NCBI GenBank assembly: GCA_021324465.1
Contig: JAJPJB010000069.1
Span: 1-64,000 of the forward strand
Direction: 5' to 3'
Origin: Hyphomicrobiaceae bacterium
GTDB taxonomy: Bacteria; Pseudomonadota; Alphaproteobacteria; Rhizobiales; Xanthobacteraceae
Length of the DNA: 64,000 nt
The notes under the pieces were generated by a model that saw only the letters and a program-made list of their open reading frames with translations, did not search any database and was not told where the DNA came from. Every line of letters begins with the position of its first letter. Within the stretch, counting starts at the first letter, position 1. The position numbers and the translations under genes were made by a program. This document shows positions 18,003 through 26,042 of the stretch, piece after piece.

Positions 18003-19217
18003 TTGAGCAAAACCGAACCAAATAACGCGTCACGGCAAAACGCCCAGCCAATTCGTTCGCGTCGCGTGGTGATTGCAGCGCTCGGAATCACTCAGACACT
18101 TGCCTGGGCGTCGAGCTATTATTTGCCGGCGATCCTTGCCGACCCAATCAGCGCGAGCCTGCACGTCTCACGTTCGCTCGTCTTTGCCGCCTTCTCCATG
18201 GCTTTGCTGATTGCCGCCTTCGCCGGGCCGCGGGTCGGGCGCTTCATCGATCGCCACGGCGGCCGCGGCGTGCTGGCGCTATCCAATCTCGTGCTTGCCG
18301 CCGGACTGGTGATGCTCGCAGCCGCCAATGGGCTTACGACCCTGTTTGCCGCCTGGGCAATTCTCGGGTTCGGCATGGCGCTCGGCCTATACGATGCGGG
18401 CTTTGCCGCGTTGGCGGCGCTCTATGGCCAAGCCGCGCGCGGCCCGATCACCGGTGTCACGTTGTTCGCCGGCTTCGCGTCGACGGTGAGCTGGCCGGTC
18501 TCGACTCTGCTCAACGACGCGCTGGGCTGGCGCGAGACGGTGCTGGTCTGGGCCGTGCTCAATCTTGTTCTCGGGCTGCCGCTCAACCGCTTTGTCTTGC
18601 CGCAGCCGGCACAGCCGGCGCATCTTTCGCCCGCCGCGAAATCCTCGATCGGCTGGACGCCGCGCAAGGAGATGTTGCTCCTGGCCTTTGTCTTCGCCGC
18701 TGCCTGGTTCGTCACCGGCGCCATGGCCGCGCAGCTGCCGGCGCTGCTCCAGCGCGCCGGCTCGACGCAGGCGCAGGCGGTGGCAGCTGCTGCTTTGGTC
18801 GGACCGGCGCAGGTTGCGGCGCGGCTCGCCGAGTTTATCGTGCTGCGCCGTGTTCATCCGCTGGTGTCGGCGCGGATTGCCGCATCGCTGCATCCGCTGG
18901 GCGCGGCGCTGTTCGCGATCCTTGGCGCTCCGGCAGCGGCGGCTTTCGCGATTCTCTATGGCGCCGGCAACGGCCTCCTGACGATTGCGCGCGGCACGGT
19001 GCCGCTCGCGGTGTTCGGCCCGGAAGGCTATGGCGAGCGGACCGGCCTTTTGGGTGCGCCGGCGCGTGCCGCACAGGCCTTTGCGCCTTTACTGTTTGGG
19101 CTATTGCTCGACGTCATCGGGCTGTGGACCATCGCCGTTTCGGTGGCGCTGTGCCTTGCCGCGCTCGGCGCGCTGTTGTGCCTGCCGATTGCAAAACCAC
19201 GCGGTGAGCCCAAATAA
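18003..19217 (+). CDS. MFS transporter
   Basis: A 404-residue major facilitator with 12 predicted helices. The first half holds VVIAALGITQTLAWASSYYLPAILADPI and the loop 2-3 motif GPRVGRFIDRHGGRGVLALSN (GxxxGRxxDRxGxR, about residues 77-97). The second half includes LPALLQRAGSTQAQAVAAAALVGPAQVAARLAEF. The substrate is unknown. The start is a TTG at 18003 following GGGAAGGCAGG; no ATG gives a better N-terminus. It is divergent from the LysR gene, which probably regulates it. Confidence 0.9.
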   Translation: MSKTEPNNASRQNAQPIRSRRVVIAALGITQTLAWASSYYLPAILADPISASLHVSRSLVFAAFSMALLIAAFAGPRVGRFIDRHGGRGVLALSNLVLAAGLVMLAAANGLTTLFAAWAILGFGMALGLYDAGFAALAALYGQAARGPITGVTLFAGFASTVSWPVSTLLNDALGWRETVLVWAVLNLVLGLPLNRFVLPQPAQPAHLSPAAKSSIGWTPRKEMLLLAFVFAAAWFVTGAMAAQLPALLQRAGSTQAQAVAAAALVGPAQVAARLAEFIVLRRVHPLVSARIAASLHPLGAALFAILGAPAAAAFAILYGAGNGLLTIARGTVPLAVFGPEGYGERTGLLGAPARAAQAFAPLLFGLLLDVIGLWTIAVSVALCLAALGALLCLPIAKPRGEPK

Positions 19218-19218
19218 A

Positions 19219-19244
19219 ACGCCCCGGGGTTTGACCCGGGGCGT
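19219..19244 (-). terminator. Intrinsic terminator between MFS and Bax-inhibitor genes
   Basis: A perfect 10-bp stem ACGCCCCGGG/CCCGGGGCGT with a six-base loop lies between two convergent genes. On the minus strand it is followed by TTTTATTT, so it best serves the Bax-inhibitor gene; on the plus strand it has no T tract. Confidence 0.8.
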
Positions 19245-19266
19245 CGGCACAAACTGCCTGTTGCGA

Positions 19267-20022
19267 TTAGCGGCGGTCGCCGAACAGGCGCAGCAGCATC
19301 AGGAAAAGGTTGATGAAATCGAGATAGAGCGACAGGGCGCCCATCACGGCCTTGCGGCCGGCGACGGAGCCGTCGTCCATCGGCGAATACATTTCCTTGA
19401 TCCGCTGCGTGTCCCAGCCGGTCAAGCCAGCGAACACGATGACGCCGATCACCGAGATTGCCCAATCAAGACCGGTCGAGTGCAGGAAGATGTTGACCAG
19501 GCTCGCGATGATGATGCCGACCAGGCCCATGAACATGAAGGAGCCGACGCCGCTGAGATCGCGTCGCGTGGTGTAGCCCCATAGACTCAGCGCGCCGAAC
19601 GTCGCCGCCGAGATGAAGAACACTCGCGTGATCGATGCTCCGGTATAGATCAGGAAGATCGATGCCAGCGACAGGCCAAGTAGGCCGGCATAGACGAAAA
19701 ACAGCGTCAGCGCCGTGCTGGGCTCCAGCCGGTTGATGCCGTAGCTGATGGCAAAGACCAGTGCGAGCGGCGCCAGCACCAGCACCCACAAGAGTGGGCT
19801 CTGGAAGATCAGGTGGCCGAACGACGTCAGCTGCAGTCCGGCGCCGGTGTCGGTCACCGCGGCCGAAAAGGTGAACCACGCCACCAGTCCGGTCAGCGCG
19901 ACGCCGGCGGCCATATAATTGTAGACGCGGACCATATAGGCGCGCAGGCCCGCGTCGATCGTGACCTGGTCCGCGCCATAGCCAGACCTCACGGTCGCGA
20001 AATTCCGATCAAAGTCGGACAT
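19267..20022 (-). CDS. Bax inhibitor-1 / YccA-family membrane protein
   Basis: A 251-residue protein with seven predicted helices and the BI-1 signatures: LRAYMVRVYNYMAAGVALTGLVAWF (about residues 25-49), SLWGYTTRRDLSGVGSFMFMGLVGIIIA, and VIVFAGLTGWDTQRIKEMY near the C-terminus with the conserved Asp. Bacterial members (YbhL/YccA) are pH-sensitive calcium leak channels or FtsH modulators. It ends ALSLYLDFINLFLMLLRLFGDRR, the conserved tail. ATG 20022 is the family start; the open frame upstream is rejected. Confidence 0.94.
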   Translation of the reverse strand: MSDFDRNFATVRSGYGADQVTIDAGLRAYMVRVYNYMAAGVALTGLVAWFTFSAAVTDTGAGLQLTSFGHLIFQSPLLWVLVLAPLALVFAISYGINRLEPSTALTLFFVYAGLLGLSLASIFLIYTGASITRVFFISAATFGALSLWGYTTRRDLSGVGSFMFMGLVGIIIASLVNIFLHSTGLDWAISVIGVIVFAGLTGWDTQRIKEMYSPMDDGSVAGRKAVMGALSLYLDFINLFLMLLRLFGDRR

Positions 20023-20208
20023 GGAAATACCCCTGGGTTGTCCCGGCACTGCGCCGGGTCTGGGCGTTAGACGAACGCCACGTGGTTCCGAATCTAGTGC
20101 CAAAGTCTTACCCGCGCCAGATGGGTGCGACCCCATATTCGCGGCAGTTACAAACTTTTCATGGTGCTTAATGGAGCGCTCCCGGGCAGCGCCTCAGGCC
20201 TTGACTTT

Positions 20209-22779
20209 TCAAAGATTTCGCAACACCGCCGCGGGCTTGCGGCCGAGCGCCGAGACTGTACCTGCGAGTCCCACCACAACCACAACGAGCAGCGCGGACA
20301 GCGCCGCACCGGCTGCCGCGCCGGCCACAAAGATGAACGGAAAGTCCATGATCCGCGTCACCACCACCCCCGCCGCAAGGGAACCGGCCGCCACGCCGAA
20401 CACCACCGTGGCCAATCCAACCAGAAAATATTCGAGCGCATAAGCCGCGGTGAGTTGCCGGCGCGTGGCGCCGAGCGTTTTGAGCACGACTGCGTCGTAG
20501 ATGCGAAAGCGTTGACTGGCGGCGAGGGCGCCGCCAAGCACCAGGGCCGCGGCAACCAGGGTGATAGAGCTCGCGCCGCGCAGCGCCAGGACCAGGTTGC
20601 CGATGAGCGTATCAACCGCGTCGAGCGCATCTTTCACCCGCACCGCAGTCACTGTTGGAAAGGCCTCGGCGAGTGCCTTGACCATCGCCGTCTCCTCGGC
20701 CGGCGTGCCGCCGTCGGCGAAGGTCAGCGTCGCGATATCGGTATGCGGCGCGCTTTCGAATGTGCCGGGCGAAAACACCAGAACGAAATTGATGCCGAGA
20801 TTCTCCCAATCGACCGCGCGCAGATTGGCGATCCGCGCCGTGATATTGCGGCCGAGCACGTTGACGGTGATGGTCTCGCCGATTTTCAGATCGAGATCGC
20901 GGGCAGTGCGGCTTTCGAGTGAAACCAGGGGCTCGCCGGAATAGTTGGCACTCCACCACTGTCCCTCGACAATGCGCGAGCCGGCCGGCACGGCGCGCGC
21001 ATAAGTGATGCCGCGATCGCCGCGCAGTACCCAGCGCGAGCCTTCCGCCGCCTTGAGCTCGTCCGCCTTGATCCCCTTGGCGGCGACGATACGGCCGCGC
21101 AGCATCGGCACCTGCTCGATGGTCGCGTTCGGAGCTTGCGCGCGAACGAAGCCGTCGAAACGATCGGCCTCGGCCGCCGGCACATCGAGAAAAAAGAACG
21201 AGGGCGCATGCTCCGGCAGCGCAGCGGAGAATTCACGATGCAGATTGCCGTCGATCTCGATCACCGTCACAAGCAGAGCAAGCCCCAAGCCGAGCGATAG
21301 CACCACGCTCGGCGTCAGCGCGCCGGGCCGATGAATATTCGCTATGGCGAGCCGCCAGATCGCCGAGCGCGGACGGGGCAGTCGGCGGGCGAGCGCCATC
21401 GTCAATTGCGCGATCAGCCGCAAGAGCAAGAACACCACGCACGCGGCGAGCATGAAATAGGCGGCGAGGCGCTGCTCATAGCTTGTCAGGATTGCGAGCG
21501 CGACCAAGGCCGCGGCGACCGCGGCGCTTGCCGCGAGATAGCGGCGCCGCGGCCAAACACGTTCCGGCGCGACCTGGTCGCGAAACAGCATGGTGACCGA
21601 AATGTCGTGCGCGCGACCGAGCGGCCAAAGCGCAAACGCAAGCGCGGTAAGCAGGCCATAGCCAATTGCCAGAACAAGCACGGCAGGATGCAGCGATGGT
21701 GCGACCGGAAGCGGAATGACGCTGCCGAACCCTACTGCGATGACGTACGGCAAGGCGGCCCCGAGCACCGCGCCAAGGAGCGTGGCGAAAAAAGCGACCA
21801 GCAAAGTCTGGCTGCAATAGATGGCAAAGACATCTCCCCCGCCGGCGCCGAGCGCCTTCATAGTGGCGATCGTGTCGCGCTTGCGGCCTAGATGGCTTGC
21901 GACGGCATTGGCGACCCCGACGCCGCCGACGAGAAGCGTTGTCAGCCCGACCAGCGTCAGAAATTGCGTGAAGCGCTCGACGCTGCGTTGCAGCTGCGGC
22001 GAGGCCTTATTGCGTGTGCGAATCTCCCAGCCTGCATCGGGGAACTTCCCTTGGGCCTGATTTTGCAGAGCCACGACCGCGGTGTCAGTCGTCCCCTCGG
22101 GCAGGCGCAACCGATATTGCCAACGCACCAGGCTGCCGGGCTGCAAAAGGCCGGTCGCACGCAGGGCCGCTTCGCTGATCAGCACGCGCGGCCCAAGCCC
22201 GATGCTGCCGGTGATCTTGTCCGGCTCGTTGCGCAGAGCCGCCCGCAACTCGATGGTGGTCGCGCCGATCGTAACATGATCGCCGGTTTTCAGATCGAGC
22301 CGCGCCAAAAGCGTCGGATCCACAGCGGCGCCGAAGGCGCCATTGCTCTGCGCAAACAGCCGCGGCAGCGGCATCGTCGGATCGCTTACGACCGCGCCGA
22401 ACAACGGATAATTGCCGTCGACCGCCTTGAGCTCCACCAAGGTGGAGCGCCCATCGGCCGTGCGTGCCATAGCGCGCAGCGTACCAACGACCGAGACGGT
22501 GCCCTGCGAATCGAGGAAGCTGCGCTCGGCTGGGTTGGCCTCGCGCTGAATGAGCGCAAAATCGAGATCGCCGCCGAGGATCAGGCGGCCGGCGCTGGCG
22601 AGCCCGTCCTTGAGGCTTGCCCCGACGGAACCGATGCCGGCGATCGCCATGACGCCGAGCGCGATACAGGCGACGAAGACGCCAAAGCCGCGCAGGCCGC
22701 CGCGCAGATCGCGCAGGGCATAGCGCAATGCATTGCGCGGCAGCAACAAGCGACTTGGCTGCGACAAGGGTGCCAGCAT
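20209..22779 (-). CDS. FtsX-family ABC transporter permease (YbbP-like)
   Basis: An 856-residue permease with the YbbP/LolE-type layout. An N-terminal helix (FGVFVACIALGVMAIAGIGSVG) leads into a large periplasmic domain. A first FtsX block (VERFTQFLTLVGLTTLLVGGVGVANAV...) follows, then a middle set of helices, a second periplasmic domain, and a C-terminal FtsX block ending VSALGRKPAAVLRNL. With the upstream ATPase it should form a mechanotransmission or lipid/lipoprotein-handling exporter; the substrate is unknown. The start at 22779 shares a base with the stop of the 48-residue ORF (TGATG), which supports it over an upstream in-frame ATG. Confidence 0.88.
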   Translation of the reverse strand: MLAPLSQPSRLLLPRNALRYALRDLRGGLRGFGVFVACIALGVMAIAGIGSVGASLKDGLASAGRLILGGDLDFALIQREANPAERSFLDSQGTVSVVGTLRAMARTADGRSTLVELKAVDGNYPLFGAVVSDPTMPLPRLFAQSNGAFGAAVDPTLLARLDLKTGDHVTIGATTIELRAALRNEPDKITGSIGLGPRVLISEAALRATGLLQPGSLVRWQYRLRLPEGTTDTAVVALQNQAQGKFPDAGWEIRTRNKASPQLQRSVERFTQFLTLVGLTTLLVGGVGVANAVASHLGRKRDTIATMKALGAGGGDVFAIYCSQTLLVAFFATLLGAVLGAALPYVIAVGFGSVIPLPVAPSLHPAVLVLAIGYGLLTALAFALWPLGRAHDISVTMLFRDQVAPERVWPRRRYLAASAAVAAALVALAILTSYEQRLAAYFMLAACVVFLLLRLIAQLTMALARRLPRPRSAIWRLAIANIHRPGALTPSVVLSLGLGLALLVTVIEIDGNLHREFSAALPEHAPSFFFLDVPAAEADRFDGFVRAQAPNATIEQVPMLRGRIVAAKGIKADELKAAEGSRWVLRGDRGITYARAVPAGSRIVEGQWWSANYSGEPLVSLESRTARDLDLKIGETITVNVLGRNITARIANLRAVDWENLGINFVLVFSPGTFESAPHTDIATLTFADGGTPAEETAMVKALAEAFPTVTAVRVKDALDAVDTLIGNLVLALRGASSITLVAAALVLGGALAASQRFRIYDAVVLKTLGATRRQLTAAYALEYFLVGLATVVFGVAAGSLAAGVVVTRIMDFPFIFVAGAAAGAALSALLVVVVVGLAGTVSALGRKPAAVLRNL

Positions 22780-22925
22780 CAGCGCACTCGCGGCATGAAG
22801 CGCGCCAGCACAAAATGGGTGAGCGCAAACACGATGAGCGGAAGCCCGATCAGCAATCCGGCAAGCCAAGCAACTTTCAGGAAAAGCGGCGCACGCGATG
22901 CGGTCAGCGTCAGGATCGCTGTCAT
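22779..22925 (-). CDS. 48-residue single-pass membrane microprotein embedded in an ABC exporter operon
   Basis: A short gene not obvious by length alone. Its ATG (22925-22923) overlaps the ATPase stop by four bases (ATGA), and its TGA shares a base with the permease ATG (TGATG). It reads [20 protein letters not shown] and continues LAGLLIGLPLIVFALTHFVLARF, ending in MPRVR. That gives one membrane helix (about residues 16-42) with a positive C-terminal tail. The double overlap puts three frames in a coupled ribosomal relay, which is strong evidence of translation. A regulatory or assembly subunit of the transporter is inferred; I do not recognise a named family. Confidence 0.72.
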   Translation of the reverse strand: MTAILTLTASRAPLFLKVAWLAGLLIGLPLIVFALTHFVLARFMPRVR

Positions 22926-23641
22926 GACACGCTCGCGGCCTCGTTGCGGTTTTCGATCTGGCCGGAGCGCAACCGGATCACCCGGTCGCAGCGTGCGGCG
23001 AGCGAATTGTCGTGCGTCACCAGCACCAGCGTGGTGTCGCGCTCCTTGTGGCCGCGAAACAGAAGCTCGATGATATCGTGACCGGTCGCCTCGTCGAGGT
23101 TGCCGGTGGGTTCATCGGCCACGATGATCGCCGGATCGGGCGCGAGCGCCCGCGCCAGCGCCACGCGCTGCTGCTCGCCGCCGGACAGCTCGGCGGGATA
23201 ATGATGGAGCCGCTCTCCCAATCCAACGGCCACGAGCTCGCGCTCGGCGCGGGCAAGCGCGTCCGCCATGCCGGAAAGTTCGAGCGGCACAGCGACATTT
23301 TCCAGCGCCGTCATGGTCGGAATCAGATGAAAGGCCTGAAACACAATGCCGACATGCGTGCCGCGAAAGCGCGCGAGCGCGTCCTCGTCGAGCTGCGACA
23401 GCTCCCTGCCGGCAACGACGACACTGCCGGTATCGGGCCGCTCCAGGCCGGTCATGATCATGAGCAAAGTGGACTTCCCGGAGCCCGAGGGACCGAGCAA
23501 GCCAACTGCCTCGCCGCGCCCTATATGAAGATCGATGTCGCGCAGGATATGAACGCGGCCGGCGCCCCGGCCGAGCGACAGATTGACGCCGCTCAGCACA
23601 ATGGCTTCGGCGCTAAAAGGAGACCGCGAAATGTCGTTCAT
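22922..23641 (-). CDS. ABC transporter ATP-binding protein (YbbA/LolD-like)
   Basis: A 239-residue ABC ATPase: Walker [24 protein letters not shown] (about residues 48-70), Q-loop [22 protein letters not shown], signature [36 protein letters not shown], and switch His in [10 protein letters not shown]. These are the MacB/LolD/YbbA class hallmarks. ATG 23641 follows GGGAGA on the coding strand. Its first codons overlap, head to head, the first codons of the esterase gene. The order esterase/ATPase/permease matches the tesA-ybbA-ybbP arrangement known in Escherichia coli. Confidence 0.92.
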   Translation of the reverse strand: MNDISRSPFSAEAIVLSGVNLSLGRGAGRVHILRDIDLHIGRGEAVGLLGPSGSGKSTLLMIMTGLERPDTGSVVVAGRELSQLDEDALARFRGTHVGIVFQAFHLIPTMTALENVAVPLELSGMADALARAERELVAVGLGERLHHYPAELSGGEQQRVALARALAPDPAIIVADEPTGNLDEATGHDIIELLFRGHKERDTTLVLVTHDNSLAARCDRVIRLRSGQIENRNEAASVS

Positions 23642-24365
23642 GCCTTTGACCGGTCTCCCAAGATGCGCCTGCTCATATGGGGAGCGACGCCCGATTCGCC
23701 ACATCGCGGCGGGGGCGCTTTGTACCTTGGCGCTTCTGTCGCCGCCAATCGAACGCTCCGGCTTTGCGCAAACGCCGGACCGACAAACCCCGATCCAAAT
23801 CGTCGCGCTGGGCGATTCTTTGACTGCCGGGCTCGGCCTTCCTGAAAGGGATGGCTTCGTGCCGCGGCTGCAGGCGGCGCTCGCCTTGAACGGCATCGCG
23901 GCCAATGTGACCAATGCCGGCGTCTCCGGCGATACCGCCACCGACGGGCTTGCGCGGCTCGACTGGTCGGTGCCGGAGAGCACCAATGCGGTCATCGTCG
24001 AGCTCGGCGCCAATGACATGTTGCGCGGTATCAAGCCGGACGTGACGCGCAGCGCGCTCGACTCGATCGTGAAAAGGCTCCGCCAACGTCACATTGCTGT
24101 CATGCTGTGCGGCATGCGGGCGGCGCCGAATCTCGGCACCGATTACGCGCAAGGTTTTGAACCGATCTATCCGGAGCTGGCGGCGAAATACGGCGCTTTG
24201 CTCTATCCGTTTTTTCTGGACGGCGTCGCCGGCAACCTCAAATTGACGCAGCCCGACGGCATGCATCCCAATGCCGAGGGCGTCGCCATTATTGTCGCGC
24301 GCATTCTGCCGAAAGTTTTGGAACTTGTCGGGCAAATCCATAGTCAAGCGCAACACCCCTCATAG
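23631..24365 (+). CDS. TesA-like SGNH arylesterase/thioesterase
   Basis: A 244-residue secreted hydrolase with SGNH blocks: block I IVALGDSLTAGLGLPERDGF (Ser in GDSL), block II NAGVSGDTATDGLARLDW, block III VIVELGANDMLRGI, block V DGMHPNAEGV (Asp-x-x-His). Family members are lysophospholipase/thioesterase/arylesterases of the periplasm. A leader (IRHIAAGALCTLALLSPPIERSGFAQ) precedes the domain. The start at 23631 is chosen for AAAGGAGA eight bases upstream; ATG 23640 is an alternative and overlaps the ATPase ATG in a CATG palindrome. Confidence 0.9.
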   Translation: MSFMPLTGLPRCACSYGERRPIRHIAAGALCTLALLSPPIERSGFAQTPDRQTPIQIVALGDSLTAGLGLPERDGFVPRLQAALALNGIAANVTNAGVSGDTATDGLARLDWSVPESTNAVIVELGANDMLRGIKPDVTRSALDSIVKRLRQRHIAVMLCGMRAAPNLGTDYAQGFEPIYPELAAKYGALLYPFFLDGVAGNLKLTQPDGMHPNAEGVAIIVARILPKVLELVGQIHSQAQHPS

Positions 24366-24436
24366 TGGTTGCGTCGCCCTTCCATTCACAGCATTGTGTG
24401 GATGCGGCGAATCGCTAACACGAGCCGGAGTTTGTC

Positions 24437-25003
24437 ATGCCTCGCTTGTTTACCGGCCTCGAGATCCCGCCCTCAGTCGCCCAATCGCTCGCCTTGATGC
24501 GCGGCGGCCTGCCAGGCGCCCGTTGGATCGATCCCGAAAATTACCATCTTACGCTGCGCTTCATCGGCGATATCGACGACGCGCTGGCAGGCGAGATCGC
24601 CGGCATGCTTGCGCGTGTGCATCGCCGACCGTTCGAGCTTCGGCTCGACGGCCTGTCGTCGTTTGGCGGTCGAAAGCCACGTGCAGTCGTTGCACCGGCG
24701 GCGCAGGTCCCGCCGCTTATGGAATTGCAGGCCGAGCACGACCGCATTCTGCAACGGCTCGGGCTCGAGCCGGAGGGCCGCAAATACACGCCGCATGTGA
24801 CACTCGCGCGTCTACGCGATTCTTCGAGCCATCAGGTCGCCGATTATCTTGCCGCCCGCGGCCATTATCGCTCGGCACCATTCGAAGTATCGCGCTTCGT
24901 CCTATTTTCCTCGCGTGCTTCGATCGGCGGCGGCCCTTATGTCGTGGAGGAGGCCTATCCGCTCGTCGCCAACGAGCTCAGATGGGCGCAGCGCGCAAGC
25001 TGA
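24437..25003 (+). CDS. thpR: RNA 2',3'-cyclic phosphodiesterase
   Basis: A 188-residue 2H phosphoesterase starting MPRLFTGLEIPPSVAQSLAL. Both HxT motifs are present: YHLTLRFIGDI (about residues 36-46) and PHVTLARLRD (about 120-129). The family opens 2',3'-cyclic phosphates on RNA ends; the physiological target is uncertain. Length is typical. It has its own leader after the esterase and converges on a GNAT gene, with a palindromic hairpin between them. Confidence 0.93.
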   Translation: MPRLFTGLEIPPSVAQSLALMRGGLPGARWIDPENYHLTLRFIGDIDDALAGEIAGMLARVHRRPFELRLDGLSSFGGRKPRAVVAPAAQVPPLMELQAEHDRILQRLGLEPEGRKYTPHVTLARLRDSSSHQVADYLAARGHYRSAPFEVSRFVLFSSRASIGGGPYVVEEAYPLVANELRWAQRAS

Positions 25004-25114
25004 AACACCGTTCCCCCGAGGGAGGTCGACAAGCGAAGTGAAGCCGGGGTGGCGATTTCGTATCGGACTAGAACCCCGCGCGCCGGCTTCACGCACTTCT
25101 TCCGTTTAGCGGCG

Positions 25115-25136
25115 ACCCTCCCCTGCAGGGGAGGGT
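25115..25136. terminator. 22-bp perfect palindrome between convergent genes
   Basis: A perfect 22-base palindrome centred on CTGCAG (ACCCTCCCC arms) lies between the ends of thpR and a GNAT gene. It could terminate both transcripts, though neither side has a long T tract (TTAAG on the plus side). CCTCCCC...GGGGAGGG boxes recur in intergenic DNA of this bacterial order, so a repeat-family origin is also possible. Confidence 0.5.
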
Positions 25137-25143
25137 TAAGAGA

Positions 25144-25716
25144 TCACGCCCGCAGCATGCGTGTTTGTAGATCGAGCATGGCAGTCGCGAAGCCGTGGCT
25201 GTCGGACATCAGTTCGCGCATCACGGACATCGGTGTCGGCCGCGACGATTCCACTTCGCCGACGGCGCTCTCAAAATCGAATGAGATGTCGGCGTCGAAT
25301 TTGCGCGCGAGCTGCTGCATGCGCTGATTCTCGGCGAGGCAGGCCATGTGCAGAAGTCGGTAGCCGCGATTGCGCGCCGTTAGCAGGACGCGCCCCAGCA
25401 AAGCCGAGCCGACGCCATGCGATTGCCACGGCTTTTCCACGCTGATCGCCGCTTCGGCCTCGCGCACAAGTCTTACGCCGAGCGGCCGCAGTTCGGCGGC
25501 ACCGCGCATCACACCGTTGACGAAAAAGCCATAGATGACCGCGTCGAGCGAATTCGCCAATTCAACATATTTGCGGATGAAGTCGTCGGAGACGCCGCCG
25601 GCAAACCGGTTGCGCCGGCTTTCCGGGTCGAGACGAAGGATGTGCTCGCGGTATTTGGCGGTTTCGCCGATCCACAGTTTGCGGATCACGCCGCCTTCGG
25701 GAAGGACTTCCTGCAT
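25144..25716 (-). CDS. GNAT-family N-acetyltransferase
   Basis: A 190-residue protein. VIRKLWIGETAKYREHILRLDPESRRNRFAGGVSDDFIRKYVE resembles the N-terminal half of GNAT domains of the Pat/YfiQ-like stress-linked group. VEKPWQSHGVGSALLGRVLLTARNRGYRLLHMACLAENQRMQQLARKF is the acetyl-CoA motif A/B region, with the pyrophosphate loop HGVGSA at about residue 109. The substrate is unknown. ATG 25716 has AGGAG eight bases before it; an open frame continues far upstream without domain content and is not included. Confidence 0.85.
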   Translation of the reverse strand: MQEVLPEGGVIRKLWIGETAKYREHILRLDPESRRNRFAGGVSDDFIRKYVELANSLDAVIYGFFVNGVMRGAAELRPLGVRLVREAEAAISVEKPWQSHGVGSALLGRVLLTARNRGYRLLHMACLAENQRMQQLARKFDADISFDFESAVGEVESSRPTPMSVMRELMSDSHGFATAMLDLQTRMLRA

Positions 25717-26042
25717 TCCAAGAGCTCCTGACGTTGCTTCGTCAAAAACCCTCCTTGAAGCCTTCCTCCCAGAAAGCGAAACGGGCGAAGCGAAGAATCG
25801 CACGCCCGCCGAATCGCAATCTAATGTTGGTGTCATGCAAGATTTTGGCAAGCCAAAGGATTGAGCAACATGCCTATATTCCGTATACGCATGGCTCTGG
25901 ACAACTTTGCGACTGTTTGACGACAACAAAGCCCGACTTGCCTGGACATGAGTTTGATTTGGCAGGCAGGCTGCAACGCCTCTTGCGCCTGCTGCGCCAG
26001 GCCCGTGCATCTTCCAGAATGTTAATCTGCCGTTAACCATCC
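25717..26042. other. Intergenic region, 326 bp, promoters for divergent GNAT and zapE
   Basis: There is no credible gene here. The stretch is lower in GC than its surroundings between about 25800 and 25920 and separates two divergent genes, so it should hold both promoters. Open frames crossing it are low-complexity and lack ribosome binding sites. The zapE side ends in TTAACCATCC directly before ATG, without a clear Shine-Dalgarno sequence. Confidence 0.6.
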
